From Butyrivibrio proteoclasticus B316 (lineage in GTDB: Bacteria; Bacillota; Clostridia; Lachnospirales; Lachnospiraceae): DNA of 64,000 bases. The position numbers and the translations under genes are program-made. The first letter of the stretch is position 1, and each line of letters opens with the position of its first letter. Positions 42,698 to 51,651 of the stretch are shown one piece after another. The stretch covers positions 1,124,276 through 1,188,275 of the forward strand of contig NC_014387.1 of NCBI RefSeq assembly GCF_000145035.1, read 5' to 3'. The notes below the pieces were generated by a model. The model was given only the letters and a program-made list of their open reading frames with translations. It did not search any database and was not told where the DNA came from.

Positions 42698-44317
42698 ATG
42701 AATCACAGATTTGGCAAAAAACTATTTATGACACTGGCGGGAGCGCTTGCAATAGCGTTTGTTTTCTTAATGGATCCTGCTGTTGTCCATGCTGCCGGCA
42801 CAGGTGCGGTTGCAATTAATTCGGTTACAATTGGCGGTAGCAATGTAAATATCGTTGCATCTGCAACAGACCTTCCATCTAGTGATGACGGTGTTTATTA
42901 TCTTTATTCTGAGAAGGTATATCAGAATGGCCCATCTGGAAATGCTGTTTCAACACTTCCTGTCGGCTCTTCAGCTGTTTTTAGCGTACCACTTGGTATG
43001 AATACAGCAGATTGTCGTCTCTACGACAAATTTCAGATTTGCGTACTTCAGGGAGGGACTATGGTTCCAGTCACTAATCCCAGGTACATAACTAATCCCG
43101 AAGTTCTTGGAGCAGCTATTCCGGCTAAAAATGGCGGAAAAAAAGGCATTATTCTTGATGGCGCCAAGATAGGTAATGGTAATAATGAGGTTGTTGAACT
43201 TGGAGTTCAGCAGGCCGCATATAATATCAATTTAGAAGACGTTATTGGTGGTAATGGTGCGATTAAATATGAATATAATGGCAAGACGTATGGGTTTGAT
43301 TCGAACTATATGAGTCAATATGACCACTGCGTAAGAACAACTACCAATCAGGGAATAGGGCTTACAATGGTTTTGCTAAATCCCTATGCCAGGGGCGAGG
43401 AGTTTATGATAGCTCCATCTTCCAGAAGCGGTCTTGGAAGATGCAACTATTATATGATGAATACATCTGAACAGAAGGGACTTGAGTATCTTGAGGCCGT
43501 TGTTTCTTTTCTTGCCAACAGATATAATGGCCGGAATGGGCAGGGACAGATTGACAATTGGGTAATTGGAAATGAAGTTAATGCCAAGCATGTCTGGAAC
43601 TATTCAACAGTAACAGATGAGATTGCGTATGCTCAATTGTATGTAGATTCTCTCAGAGTCTGCTACAATGCGATCAAGAGTAAGAATGCAAATGCTACTG
43701 TCTGTATCAGTCTGGATCAGAATTGGACACATGTACACAATCCCGGATCATATTATTCAGCAAGAAGTATGATTGAAGCTATCAATGCCGTTGCATCAGC
43801 TCAAGGAAACTTTGACTGGGCTGTGGCAGAGCATCCTTACAATTATCCTATGACCTGGACAAGCTTTTGGACTCCCAAGGATGCGACCAGTGCGGCTATG
43901 ATCCAGCATAATATTGATACACCATATCTTTCAATGGAAAATATTGAGCAGCTTACTGATTATCTGTGCCTGCCACAAATGCGCAATACTAAGGGAAATG
44001 TACGTCCGGTGCTTCTGACGGAGATAGGTTATTCCTCTACTCAGGGAGAAGAGGCACAGGCTTATGCCATGGTTTATGCGTATCAGAGGACTATGACTAA
44101 CAGATATATCAAGATGATCATATTTAACAGGCAGACGGACTTTCCACTTGAAGTCAGACAGGGACTTTCTGTGGGACTTACTGACCAAAAAGGTAGAAGA
44201 AAACTGGCTTTTGAAGTGTTCAAACAGATGAGCGGAGCTGGTAATGCGACATGTACGCAGCAGGCAGCTTCTTATATGGGAATTGGTGATTGGAACGCTG
44301 CGATGAATGCCCGCTAA
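42698..44317 (+). CDS. Secreted DUF5722-like protein, possible clan GH-A glycosidase
   Basis: 539 residues with a signal peptide ('FMTLAGALAIAFVFL', cleavage near 'VHAAG', residue 33). A beta-rich part (about 35-145) precedes a TIM-barrel-like domain. Two Glu residues sit where clan GH-A enzymes keep acid/base and nucleophile: 'NWVIGNEVNAKHVW' (about residue 293) and 'VLLTEIGYSSTQG' (about residue 445). The family is one I associate with DUF5722; substrate unknown. ACGGGGG precedes ATG 42698. Exported, so it may act on cell-wall or plant polysaccharide. Confidence 0.78.
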   Translation: MNHRFGKKLFMTLAGALAIAFVFLMDPAVVHAAGTGAVAINSVTIGGSNVNIVASATDLPSSDDGVYYLYSEKVYQNGPSGNAVSTLPVGSSAVFSVPLGMNTADCRLYDKFQICVLQGGTMVPVTNPRYITNPEVLGAAIPAKNGGKKGIILDGAKIGNGNNEVVELGVQQAAYNINLEDVIGGNGAIKYEYNGKTYGFDSNYMSQYDHCVRTTTNQGIGLTMVLLNPYARGEEFMIAPSSRSGLGRCNYYMMNTSEQKGLEYLEAVVSFLANRYNGRNGQGQIDNWVIGNEVNAKHVWNYSTVTDEIAYAQLYVDSLRVCYNAIKSKNANATVCISLDQNWTHVHNPGSYYSARSMIEAINAVASAQGNFDWAVAEHPYNYPMTWTSFWTPKDATSAAMIQHNIDTPYLSMENIEQLTDYLCLPQMRNTKGNVRPVLLTEIGYSSTQGEEAQAYAMVYAYQRTMTNRYIKMIIFNRQTDFPLEVRQGLSVGLTDQKGRRKLAFEVFKQMSGAGNATCTQQAASYMGIGDWNAAMNAR

Positions 44318-44345
44318 GCCAGTGCTGGCGCGGGGTTCATATATT
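44310..44345 (+). terminator. Possible terminator at the end of the DUF5722-like gene
   Basis: CCCGC (44310-44314) and GCGGG (44330-44334) enclose GCCAG/CTGGC. It includes the stop codon, and the T tract is weak and delayed (TTCATATATTTTT). Confidence 0.35.
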
Positions 44346-44450
44346 TTTATAAAGTTAAAAAAGGATTAAATAACCACTGATACCATCGATTAATTAACCC
44401 GAAACTAGGATAATTAACTTATCAAAAATTCTGGTTGGAGGGTTCCGGTT

Positions 44451-45131
44451 ATGAGGAAAAAAATCGCTCTTGTTACTGTATCGTTGGGAATGTCTTTGAT
44501 CCTCATTTTGCTTAACTGCATATTGGAAATCGGTCAGCTGACTGTTTATGCTGCAGAACCTTCAGCAGAAGATATCAGGGTGAACAGCGAATATGTTATA
44601 CCTGATGGCTTTGACTGGTGTACTTATTATGTTGTTTTAGCAACAAATAATACAGGAGCTGATATTTCTGTACAGGCTGATTTTACAGTCTTTGACAAAG
44701 CGGGAAATGTTCTTGGAAGATCGCAGGACTATTCTGATGCAGTCAAAAAAGATCAGCAGTTCATACTATATGGACAATTCAAAAATACAGAAATAGCTGG
44801 CGCTGCAAGCTATAAATATTCATTCCGTGTTGCGACAACAGATAACTGTACCTATAATTCCGTGGACATAGATGCTGTCAACAATGGAGAGTGTCTGCAG
44901 GTGTCGGCTACAAATTATTCAGAGCATGACATACAGGGAGTAGGAGTCAGAACTGTTTTTCTGAGAAATGGAAAAGCAATCGGCTTTGATACTGTAAATA
45001 TATCAGATACTGGCTATACATTTCATGGAGGAAGCTCTAATTCCCAGGTTGTTGGACACAATACAGGCCGCTATGATACTTATATACTGACTTATACTTC
45101 GGCAGGAAATGATCCGTTGATGGATTTTTAA
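44451..45131 (+). CDS. Secreted protein with FxLYD-like beta-sandwich repeats, unknown
   Basis: 226 residues. Signal peptide or anchor at about residues 4-36 ('IALVTVSLGMSLILILLNCI'). The mature part has two related beta-sandwich segments ('YYVVLATNNTGADISVQADF', 'LQVSATNYSEHDIQGVGVRT'), like small FxLYD-type domains that describe a tissue of conserved Asn/Gly turns. No catalytic motif. TTGGAGGG precedes ATG 44451, and a perfect terminator follows. Function unknown. Confidence 0.75.
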   Translation: MRKKIALVTVSLGMSLILILLNCILEIGQLTVYAAEPSAEDIRVNSEYVIPDGFDWCTYYVVLATNNTGADISVQADFTVFDKAGNVLGRSQDYSDAVKKDQQFILYGQFKNTEIAGAASYKYSFRVATTDNCTYNSVDIDAVNNGECLQVSATNYSEHDIQGVGVRTVFLRNGKAIGFDTVNISDTGYTFHGGSSNSQVVGHNTGRYDTYILTYTSAGNDPLMDF

Positions 45132-45147
45132 TATCATTAGTTTTTTT

Positions 45148-45182
45148 AGAGCGCAGGAAATAGACCTGCGCTCTTTTCTTTT
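45148..45182 (+). terminator. Terminator after the secreted FxLYD-like gene
   Basis: Perfect 10-bp stem AGAGCGCAGG and CCTGCGCTCT, 7-base loop, then TTTCTTTT. Confidence 0.95.
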
Positions 45183-45245
45183 AGGGATAAATTATGCTAT
45201 ACTATTCACTGGTTACATATTTTGAAACGAAAGAGATTTATTGTA

Positions 45246-46226
45246 ATGACGTCTGACGAGAAGACTAGTAGATCGGGGAAAGTTTATAGTAAACGTATTC
45301 AGCGCTTGCGGAGGCTGATTGTTGCTACAGTAATTGCTTCTTGTCTAATCCCAACTTGTATATGCATTATTCTTTCAATTAAATATGACAGACTTCATAG
45401 CAGCTATGAACAGAGTAGGACAGACCTCAACTGGTATAGGGACAAGTATGGAACGGAAATGGAGATACTTGCAAGAGAAGCTGAAGAGAAGGCTGAAGCA
45501 GAGAAAATTGCCAGCGCTGAAGTAGAAAATGAAGAATCTGTCAGTATGGACGTTGACTATGCCAATGTTGAGGTTAGTGGTGCACAGAATCCAGAGGATA
45601 TCGAGGGAACCAGATATGTTTATCTGACCTTTGATGATGGACCTAGCTCCAATACCAATGAGATATTGGATATTTTAGCTGAGTATGATGTCAAGGCTAC
45701 TTTCTTTGTATGTGGCAAGCCTGATGCAAGATATACAGATGTGTACAAGAGGATTGTTGATGAGGGACATACTCTTGGCATGCATTCCTATAGCCACAAA
45801 TATGAAGTGATTTATGATTCAGCTGTTTCTTTTAAGGCAGACCTTGATAAACTCAGAGTTTTCCTGTATGAGACTACTGGCGTTTGGACCAAGTATTACA
45901 GATTTCCCGGCGGAAGTTCTAATAACGTCAGTACTGTAGATATGCATGAGCTTATAGAATGCCTTAATGATGGCGACATTACCTTTTTTGACTGGAATGT
46001 ATCTGCAGGAGATGACAAATCGGGATCTAACAAGACCACAATATACAATAATATTGTTGGGAATGTTCCCAGATTCAAACATTGCGTAGTACTTATGCAT
46101 GATGCCGCTGATAAGAAGGCTACAGTAGAGGCGCTTCCTGAAATCATAGAGGCTATTAAGGAAATGGATGACACAGTGATATATCCGATAACAGATGATA
46201 CGTTACCGGTTCAACATATCAAATAA
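45246..46226 (+). CDS. Membrane-anchored polysaccharide deacetylase
   Basis: About 326 residues with a cytoplasmic basic start, one signal-anchor helix (about 25-48) and a coiled region before the NodB domain. NodB motifs: 'YLTFDDGPSSNTNEIL' (Asp pair), 'HTLGMHSYSHKYEVIY' (the two His), 'YRFPGGSSNNVS', 'FFDWNVSAGDD' and 'VVLMHDA'. It likely removes acetyl groups from peptidoglycan or another wall polymer outside the membrane. A TTG at 45222 gives 8 more residues, but a TGCTATACT -10 at 45195-45203 would start transcription too close to it, so ATG 45246 is preferred. Confidence 0.88.
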   Translation: MTSDEKTSRSGKVYSKRIQRLRRLIVATVIASCLIPTCICIILSIKYDRLHSSYEQSRTDLNWYRDKYGTEMEILAREAEEKAEAEKIASAEVENEESVSMDVDYANVEVSGAQNPEDIEGTRYVYLTFDDGPSSNTNEILDILAEYDVKATFFVCGKPDARYTDVYKRIVDEGHTLGMHSYSHKYEVIYDSAVSFKADLDKLRVFLYETTGVWTKYYRFPGGSSNNVSTVDMHELIECLNDGDITFFDWNVSAGDDKSGSNKTTIYNNIVGNVPRFKHCVVLMHDAADKKATVEALPEIIEAIKEMDDTVIYPITDDTLPVQHIK

Positions 46227-46259
46227 TAACAAGATTTATAGCGAATGGAGGATATCAAG

Positions 46260-47294
46260 ATGGGATTTTTTTCTGAGCTGAAGAATGACCTTTCACAGGC
46301 TGTTAATACTCTCATGCCTGATGATAAGGCTGATGAGACAGCTGCTCTTGATAGTGACAAGAATGGGGAAGGTCTTGCTCGCGGGGACAAATCTAAGGGA
46401 GTAGATATCGACAGTATGCTTAACAAACTGGATGATATCAAGTTAGATGAGATTGGCGGGGATAAGACAGAAGAGGTTACTCCGGAAGTAGCCGAGGAAC
46501 CTGAAGAGACTTTACAGCCGATAGCTGAGCCGGAGGAAGCTCCTAAGAGTGCTTTGGATGTTATGGCTGAGCTCAAGCAGAGCGCAGCTGCAGAAGCTGA
46601 AGCTATTGTCGCACAGGAAGAACTGGAGCAGCTTGAGGAGCGTATTGAAGAGCAGACAGAGGCTGAAACTGAGGTGGAGCAGCCACAGACTGGTTTTGAG
46701 GCAGTCAGCAATGCACAGTTTGTTGCACATGAGCCTGAGCCTGTAGATATGTACGTTGCAGAAGAACCTGCAACTGTAGATAATAATTCAAACGATGGGG
46801 GATATGAAACTATGGATTTTGAACAGCAGACACCAACAGATGAGACAGCCAGCATAACAGAAGGTATGGTCATTACAGGTGACCTTCAGACAACAGGATC
46901 TCTTGATCTTATTGGTAAGGTGACAGGTAACCTTAAATGTCTTGGTAAACTTAACGTAACAGGTGAAATCGTAGGTGATTCAGATGCTGCAGAAATTTAT
47001 GCAGAGTCAGCAAGAATTACAGGCGAAGTCAGAAGTAAGGGCAGCGTTAAGGTTGGACAGAGCACAGTTATCGTTGGTAATATTTTTGGCTCCAGTGCAG
47101 TTATTGCAGGTGCTGTTAAGGGCGATATCGACGTTCATGGTCCTGTAGTTCTTGACACAACAGCTATTGTTATGGGTAACATCAAGTCTCAGTCTGTACA
47201 GATCAACAATGGTGCAGTTATTGAGGGTATGTGCTCACAGGCATATGCTGATGTTAATCCATCAGAGTTCTTTGAAACACTTAAAAACAGATAA
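46260..47294 (+). CDS. Bactofilin with long acidic N-terminal region
   Basis: About 344 residues. Residues 1-200 are acidic, Glu/Ala/Pro-rich and probably disordered; 201-345 form a right-handed beta-helix of bactofilin type with short repeated strands ('ITGDLQTTGSLDLIGKVTGN', 'KGSVKVGQSTVIVGNIFGS'). Bactofilins polymerise into cytoskeletal filaments that guide wall enzymes. ATG 46260 is chosen for GGAGGATATCAAG upstream, over ATG 46245. It starts 33 bp after the deacetylase and 20 bp before pyrH, so it links wall modification with the growth operon. Confidence 0.88.
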   Translation: MGFFSELKNDLSQAVNTLMPDDKADETAALDSDKNGEGLARGDKSKGVDIDSMLNKLDDIKLDEIGGDKTEEVTPEVAEEPEETLQPIAEPEEAPKSALDVMAELKQSAAAEAEAIVAQEELEQLEERIEEQTEAETEVEQPQTGFEAVSNAQFVAHEPEPVDMYVAEEPATVDNNSNDGGYETMDFEQQTPTDETASITEGMVITGDLQTTGSLDLIGKVTGNLKCLGKLNVTGEIVGDSDAAEIYAESARITGEVRSKGSVKVGQSTVIVGNIFGSSAVIAGAVKGDIDVHGPVVLDTTAIVMGNIKSQSVQINNGAVIEGMCSQAYADVNPSEFFETLKNR

Positions 47295-47314
47295 TAGAAT
47301 AGTCGGAGATAGTT

Positions 47315-48013
47315 ATGAGAATTTTATTAAAACTCAGTGGTGAGGCCCTTGCAGGCGACAAAAAGACTGGATTTGATGAAGAGACAGTCAGAAAGGTAGC
47401 TTTGCAGGTTAAGCAGCTTGTAGATAAGGGAACGCAAGTTGGAATAGTTATTGGCGGAGGCAACTTCTGGAGAGGTCGTACCAGCGAAAATATTGACAGA
47501 GTTAAGGCTGATCAGATCGGAATGCTTGCAACAATCATGAACTGCATTTATGTTTCTGAAATATTCAGAAGCGAGGGCATGATGACCAATATACTTACAC
47601 CATTCGAATGTGGTTCATTTACCAAGCTCTTTTCCAAGGACAGGGCTAATAAGTATTTTGCAAGAAATATGGTTGTATTCTTTGCAGGTGGTACAGGACA
47701 TCCTTATTTCTCAACAGATACAGGTGTTGTTCTGAGAGCAATTGAGGTTGAGGCAGATTACATTCTTCTTGCCAAGGCAGTTGATGGTGTATATGACAGC
47801 GATCCTGCCAAGAACCCAGATGCCAAGAGATACGATACTGTTTCAATTGATGAAGTGATTGCAGAGAATCTTCAGGTTGTAGACATGACAGCTTCTATTC
47901 TTGCAAGAGATAATAATGTTCCTATGAGAGTATTTGCTCTTCAGGAAGAGAACAGTATTGTAAATGCTGCTTCAGGCAAATTTAACGGAACAACAGTTAC
48001 TACTAGAGTTTAA
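47315..48013 (+). CDS. pyrH: UMP kinase
   Basis: Phosphorylates UMP to UDP with ATP. 232 residues, amino-acid-kinase fold. N-terminal 'LLKLSGEALAGDKKTGF', the phosphate-binding 'VIGGGNFWRGR' (about 46-56), 'FFAGGTGHPYFSTDT' and the C-terminal 'VFALQEENSIVNA' are typical. The first gene of the conserved pyrH-frr-uppS-cdsA-dxr-rseP-ispG-polC order; GTCGGAG precedes ATG 47315. Confidence 0.97.
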   Translation: MRILLKLSGEALAGDKKTGFDEETVRKVALQVKQLVDKGTQVGIVIGGGNFWRGRTSENIDRVKADQIGMLATIMNCIYVSEIFRSEGMMTNILTPFECGSFTKLFSKDRANKYFARNMVVFFAGGTGHPYFSTDTGVVLRAIEVEADYILLAKAVDGVYDSDPAKNPDAKRYDTVSIDEVIAENLQVVDMTASILARDNNVPMRVFALQEENSIVNAASGKFNGTTVTTRV

Positions 48014-48028
48014 TAGGAGGAATCCGGT

Positions 48029-48580
48029 ATGAATGAAAAGTTAAAAGCATATAACGATAAGATGCAGAAGTCATTTGATTATCTGAGAGAGGATCTTGCA
48101 TCAATCCGAGCAGGTAGAGCTAATCCTCATGTACTTGATAAGATCAAGGTTGATTATTATGGAACACCTACACCTCTTCAGCAGGTTGGCAATGTTTCTG
48201 TTCCTGAGGCTCGTATCATTCAGATAGCTCCTTGGGACAAAACACTTATCAAGGATATTGAGAAGGCTATTATGATGTCTGATCTTGGTATCACACCTAG
48301 CAATGATGGAACAGTTATCAGACTTGTATTCCCTGAGCTTACAGAGGAACGCCGTAAGCAGCTCACCAAGGACATTCGCAAGAAGGGTGAGGATGCTAAG
48401 GTTGCTGTCAGAAATGTACGTCGTGATGGTAATGATGCATTCAAGAAGCTTAAGGGAACAGAAGTATCTGAGGATGAGATCAATGATCTTAACGAAGAGC
48501 TTCAGAAGATTACAGATAAATTCATCAAGGATATTGATGTAGCTGTAGAAGAAAAGAATAAGGAAGTAATGACAGTCTGA
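48029..48580 (+). CDS. frr: Ribosome recycling factor
   Basis: Splits the post-termination ribosome with EF-G. 183 residues. Typical segments are 'LREDLASIRAGRANPHVLDK', 'VDYYGTPTPLQQVGN' and the long helical domain with 'VRNVRRDGNDAFKK'. AGGAGG precedes ATG 48029, 15 bp after pyrH. Confidence 0.98.
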   Translation: MNEKLKAYNDKMQKSFDYLREDLASIRAGRANPHVLDKIKVDYYGTPTPLQQVGNVSVPEARIIQIAPWDKTLIKDIEKAIMMSDLGITPSNDGTVIRLVFPELTEERRKQLTKDIRKKGEDAKVAVRNVRRDGNDAFKKLKGTEVSEDEINDLNEELQKITDKFIKDIDVAVEEKNKEVMTV

Positions 48581-48606
48581 TCTGTTTAATTACGACAAAC
48601 ATTAGC

Positions 48607-48646
48607 GTCATGAAATATCTTTCGTAACAGATTGATATTTCATGAC
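48607..48646 (+). repeat. 13-bp perfect inverted repeat after frr
   Basis: GTCATGAAATATC (48607-48619) and GATATTTCATGAC (48634-48646) with a 14-base loop. No T tract follows, so it is not a standard terminator; it may protect the pyrH-frr mRNA end or slow polymerase. Confidence 0.7.
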
Positions 48647-48717
48647 ATTTCAATATTTATGACTGGAACAAATATGAGAAATTTGCAATTTACGTAGTAA
48701 ATTAGCGGCTTCCGAAT

Positions 48718-48769
48718 ATTTGTAGGATTGCGAAAATGATGTTGATCATGGAGCAATTTGTATATCACA
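48718..48769 (+). repeat. Dispersed intergenic hairpin repeat, copy 1
   Basis: Bases 48718-48752 are identical to 59163-59197 (35 of 35), and similarity continues to about 48769. ATTGC, then ATGAT-GTTG-ATCAT, then GCAAT form a nested hairpin. It lies just before uppS, outside any gene. Both copies point the same way. Confidence 0.8.
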
Positions 48770-48790
48770 TCAGAAGATAAGGTGAGTTTT

Positions 48791-49513
48791 ATGGAGAACA
48801 TTTCAAATATTCCTCAGCATGTGGCCATCATTTTAGATGGTAACGGCAGATGGGCCAAGGCCAAGGGAATGCCCAGAAATTATGGACATATGCAGGGAGC
48901 CAAGGCAGTAGAAGATATCCTGGTAGATGCAAGAGATATAGGTATCAAGTATCTTACTGTTTATGCTTTTTCAACAGAGAACTGGACACGTCCGGAAGCA
49001 GAGGTTTCTGCTCTCATGACTATACTTAGAAACTACCTCAAGACAAGTATCAAGAAATCCATGAAGAACAATGTTCGCTGCCGCGTTATTGGAGATAAGA
49101 GCGGGCTTTCTGAGGACATTCAGGAGGCTATAAGAGAGCTTGAAGAGGCTACTGCAGGAAATACCGGTCTTACATTTACTATTGCCATCAACTATGGTAG
49201 TAGGGATGAGATTACAAGAGCAGTACGCAAGGTTGCCGAGAAGGTTCAGAATGGCGAGATAACAGCAGCTGATATTACTCAGGATATGATTGCGGAGAAT
49301 CTTGATACTAACTATCTTCCGGATCCTGATCTTCTTATCAGAACATGCAATGAGCAGCGCATTTCTAATTATCTGTTGTGGCAGTGTGCATATTCAGAAT
49401 TCTACTTTACAGAGGTTGCATGGCCTGATTTTGACAAAGAACAGTTACTCAAGGCTGTAGAGGCTTATGGCAATAGAACCCGTAAGTTTGGCGGACTCAA
49501 AACTGAACAGTAA
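48791..49513 (+). CDS. uppS: Undecaprenyl diphosphate synthase (isoprenyl transferase)
   Basis: Makes the C55 lipid carrier for wall synthesis from farnesyl-PP and isopentenyl-PP. About 240 residues. The catalytic Asp is in 'VAIILDGNGRWAKAKGMPRN' at the N-terminus; 'FSTENWTRP' and 'LLIRTCNEQRISNYLLWQ' are conserved. ATG 48791 with AAGGTGAG fits the family length; ATG 48758 lies in the repeat element. Confidence 0.96.
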   Translation: MENISNIPQHVAIILDGNGRWAKAKGMPRNYGHMQGAKAVEDILVDARDIGIKYLTVYAFSTENWTRPEAEVSALMTILRNYLKTSIKKSMKNNVRCRVIGDKSGLSEDIQEAIRELEEATAGNTGLTFTIAINYGSRDEITRAVRKVAEKVQNGEITAADITQDMIAENLDTNYLPDPDLLIRTCNEQRISNYLLWQCAYSEFYFTEVAWPDFDKEQLLKAVEAYGNRTRKFGGLKTEQ

Positions 49514-49528
49514 GGCTGGTAAATAATT

Positions 49529-50353
49529 TTGAAGACTAGAGTAATTAGTGGAATTGTTATAGGTGTCGTACTTGCAGTTGTGCTGCTTACAGGAGGATAT
49601 CTGCTTGCGGCTACGCTTCTGGCAGTATCATTTATAAGCTTTTTTGAGCTTACAAGAGCTACAGGAATTCATGTGCAGGGCAAGAAATGCAATGCACTTG
49701 AGCTGTGCGGATATATTTCTATAGTTGTTCACTATGTGCAGATGATACTGGTGAAGGATTACAGATACTATATCTTTTCAATCATGTTTGCATTTTTCCT
49801 GATAATGGTATGCTATGTTATGAATTTTCCTAAATTCACTGCGACGATGGCTATCACTACATTTTTCTGCTTTGTTTATGCACCGGTGAATATGTCATTT
49901 GTATACTTGCTCAGAATAAGACCTTTGGGACAGTATTTTGCTTGGATACCGTTTATTGCTTGGGTTTGCGACACCTGCGCATATTTTACAGGAAGAGCCT
50001 TTGGTAAACACAAACTGGTGCCCAAGCTGTCTCCCAAGAAGACTATTGAGGGCGCTATTGGCGGTGTTGTGGGCTCCGTTATAGTCGGTGCGATCATGGG
50101 ATATATTCTGTATGTCAGAGAATCACTTGATTATGGAATCATTATTGCATTTATGCTCATTACATTTGCAGGCAGCATTATAGCTCAGCTCGGTGATCTT
50201 CTTGCATCAGGTATAAAGAGAGATCATAATATCAAGGACTATGGGCAACTTATTCCCGGGCATGGAGGAATAATGGATCGTTTTGACAGCGTTATTTTTG
50301 TTATTCCCTGTATATATTTCCTGGCGGCTGTACTTGCCCCAATCTTTATATAG
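49529..50353 (+). CDS. cdsA: Phosphatidate cytidylyltransferase
   Basis: Forms CDP-diacylglycerol from phosphatidate and CTP. 274 residues with about eight helices. The C-terminal signature '[19 protein letters not shown]' and '[15 protein letters not shown]' is complete. TTG start at 49529, 15 bp after uppS. Its operon place is standard. Confidence 0.95.
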   Translation: MKTRVISGIVIGVVLAVVLLTGGYLLAATLLAVSFISFFELTRATGIHVQGKKCNALELCGYISIVVHYVQMILVKDYRYYIFSIMFAFFLIMVCYVMNFPKFTATMAITTFFCFVYAPVNMSFVYLLRIRPLGQYFAWIPFIAWVCDTCAYFTGRAFGKHKLVPKLSPKKTIEGAIGGVVGSVIVGAIMGYILYVRESLDYGIIIAFMLITFAGSIIAQLGDLLASGIKRDHNIKDYGQLIPGHGGIMDRFDSVIFVIPCIYFLAAVLAPIFI

Positions 50354-50362
50354 TTTAGATTT

Positions 50363-50400
50363 ATACCCTTTCCTTGTATGAGGAGAGGGGTATTTTTTTT
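50363..50400 (+). terminator. Terminator after cdsA
   Basis: ATACCC...TCCT pairs with AGGA...GGGTAT, 6-base loop, then T8. It splits the cluster, so dxr and later genes should have their own promoter in 50401-50474. Confidence 0.85.
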
Positions 50401-50474
50401 GTGGTCTTATAGTGATATAGTATACATTGATTGAGTTTACTTAATTTTAGAATAGATTTAGAGGTGAGTGTTTG

Positions 50475-51617
50475 ATGCATAGAAATATAGTACTACTGGG
50501 TTCAACAGGATCGATTGGAACCCAGACTTTGGATGTAGTAAGGAATAATCCGGATGAGCTTACAGTTGTGGGACTTGCGGCTAACAGGCGAGTTGCAGAA
50601 GTTGAGGCTCAGGTAAGAGAGTTTAAGCCTAAATATGTCTGCATGTATGATGAAGCGGCAGCAAAGGACCTTCAGACAAGAATTGCTGACCTTGGTATCA
50701 AGGTTATGTCAGGAATGGAAGGACTTCTTGAAATAGTATCCGTTCCGGAAGCTGATACAGTGCTTACAGCAGTTGTAGGAATGATTGGTATTCAGCCAAC
50801 TATAAGAGCTATTGAGAGCGGCAAGGATATCGCTCTTGCCAATAAAGAGACACTTGTTTGTGCGGGACATATTATTATGCCACTTGCAGCGCAGAAAAAG
50901 GTACAGATATTGCCCGTAGATAGTGAGCATAGCGCCATTTTCCAGTCTTTAAACGGAGAACCAAGGGATAAGGTAGAGAAAATTCTTCTTACTGCCAGCG
51001 GCGGTCCTTTCAGAGGGAAAAAGAGAGAAGAGCTTGCTACCATGACTGCTGCAGATGCTCTTAAGCATCCTAACTGGGATATGGGACCTAAGGTAACAAT
51101 AGATTCTTCTTCACTTGTAAATAAGGGACTTGAAGTGATGGAAGCCAGATGGCTCTTTGATGTGAGTCTTGATAATATTCAGGTTGTGGTTCATCCGCAG
51201 AGTATTGTTCACAGTGCTGTTCAGTATGTGGATGGAGCAGTAATTGCACAGCTTGGAGTTCCGGATATGAAGCTTCCTATCCAGTACGCACTCTTTTACC
51301 CGGATAGACGACCTATGGCTGAGAAGAGACTTGACCTGTTCGAACTTCACAGTCTCACTTTTGAAAAACCTGACACAGATACATTCAGAGGTCTTAAACT
51401 TGCTTTTGATGCTGCATATGCAGGGGGCAGTATGCCTACAGTATTCAATGCTGCAAACGAGATGGCGGTTAAGGCGTTCCTCAAGGGGGATATCAAATAT
51501 CTTGAGATCTATGACATGATCGAGAGAGCAATGAATCATCATGTTAGAATTGATAACCCTGATGTTGCGGCTATTCTTGCTGCAGAAAAAGAAACCTACG
51601 ATTATCTTGGCAGGTAA
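50475..51617 (+). CDS. dxr: 1-deoxy-D-xylulose 5-phosphate reductoisomerase
   Basis: NADPH-dependent second step of the MEP isoprenoid pathway. About 380 residues. The cofactor motif 'LGSTGSIGTQTLDVV' is at the N-terminus; 'LANKETLVCAG', 'PVDSEHSAIFQ', 'LTASGGPFRG' and 'LVNKGLEVMEARWLF' are the substrate and metal sites. ATG 50475 follows GAGGTGAG. Supplies precursors for UppS upstream. Confidence 0.97.
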   Translation: MHRNIVLLGSTGSIGTQTLDVVRNNPDELTVVGLAANRRVAEVEAQVREFKPKYVCMYDEAAAKDLQTRIADLGIKVMSGMEGLLEIVSVPEADTVLTAVVGMIGIQPTIRAIESGKDIALANKETLVCAGHIIMPLAAQKKVQILPVDSEHSAIFQSLNGEPRDKVEKILLTASGGPFRGKKREELATMTAADALKHPNWDMGPKVTIDSSSLVNKGLEVMEARWLFDVSLDNIQVVVHPQSIVHSAVQYVDGAVIAQLGVPDMKLPIQYALFYPDRRPMAEKRLDLFELHSLTFEKPDTDTFRGLKLAFDAAYAGGSMPTVFNAANEMAVKAFLKGDIKYLEIYDMIERAMNHHVRIDNPDVAAILAAEKETYDYLGR

Positions 51618-51651
51618 GACATAATAACAGTAACTGATAATAAGGAGAACT

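Noticed and set aside
43081..43120. 'PEVLGA' in the DUF5722-like protein as a further copy of the LPEVLG motif
   Set aside because: It lies at the border of the catalytic domain, lacks the Leu-Pro and the trailing Arg, and may be coincidental.
46211..46873. 220-residue minus-strand open frame opposite the bactofilin acidic arm
   Set aside because: Ser/Cys-rich shadow of acidic codons; the plus-strand bactofilin has clear domain evidence and a ribosome binding site.
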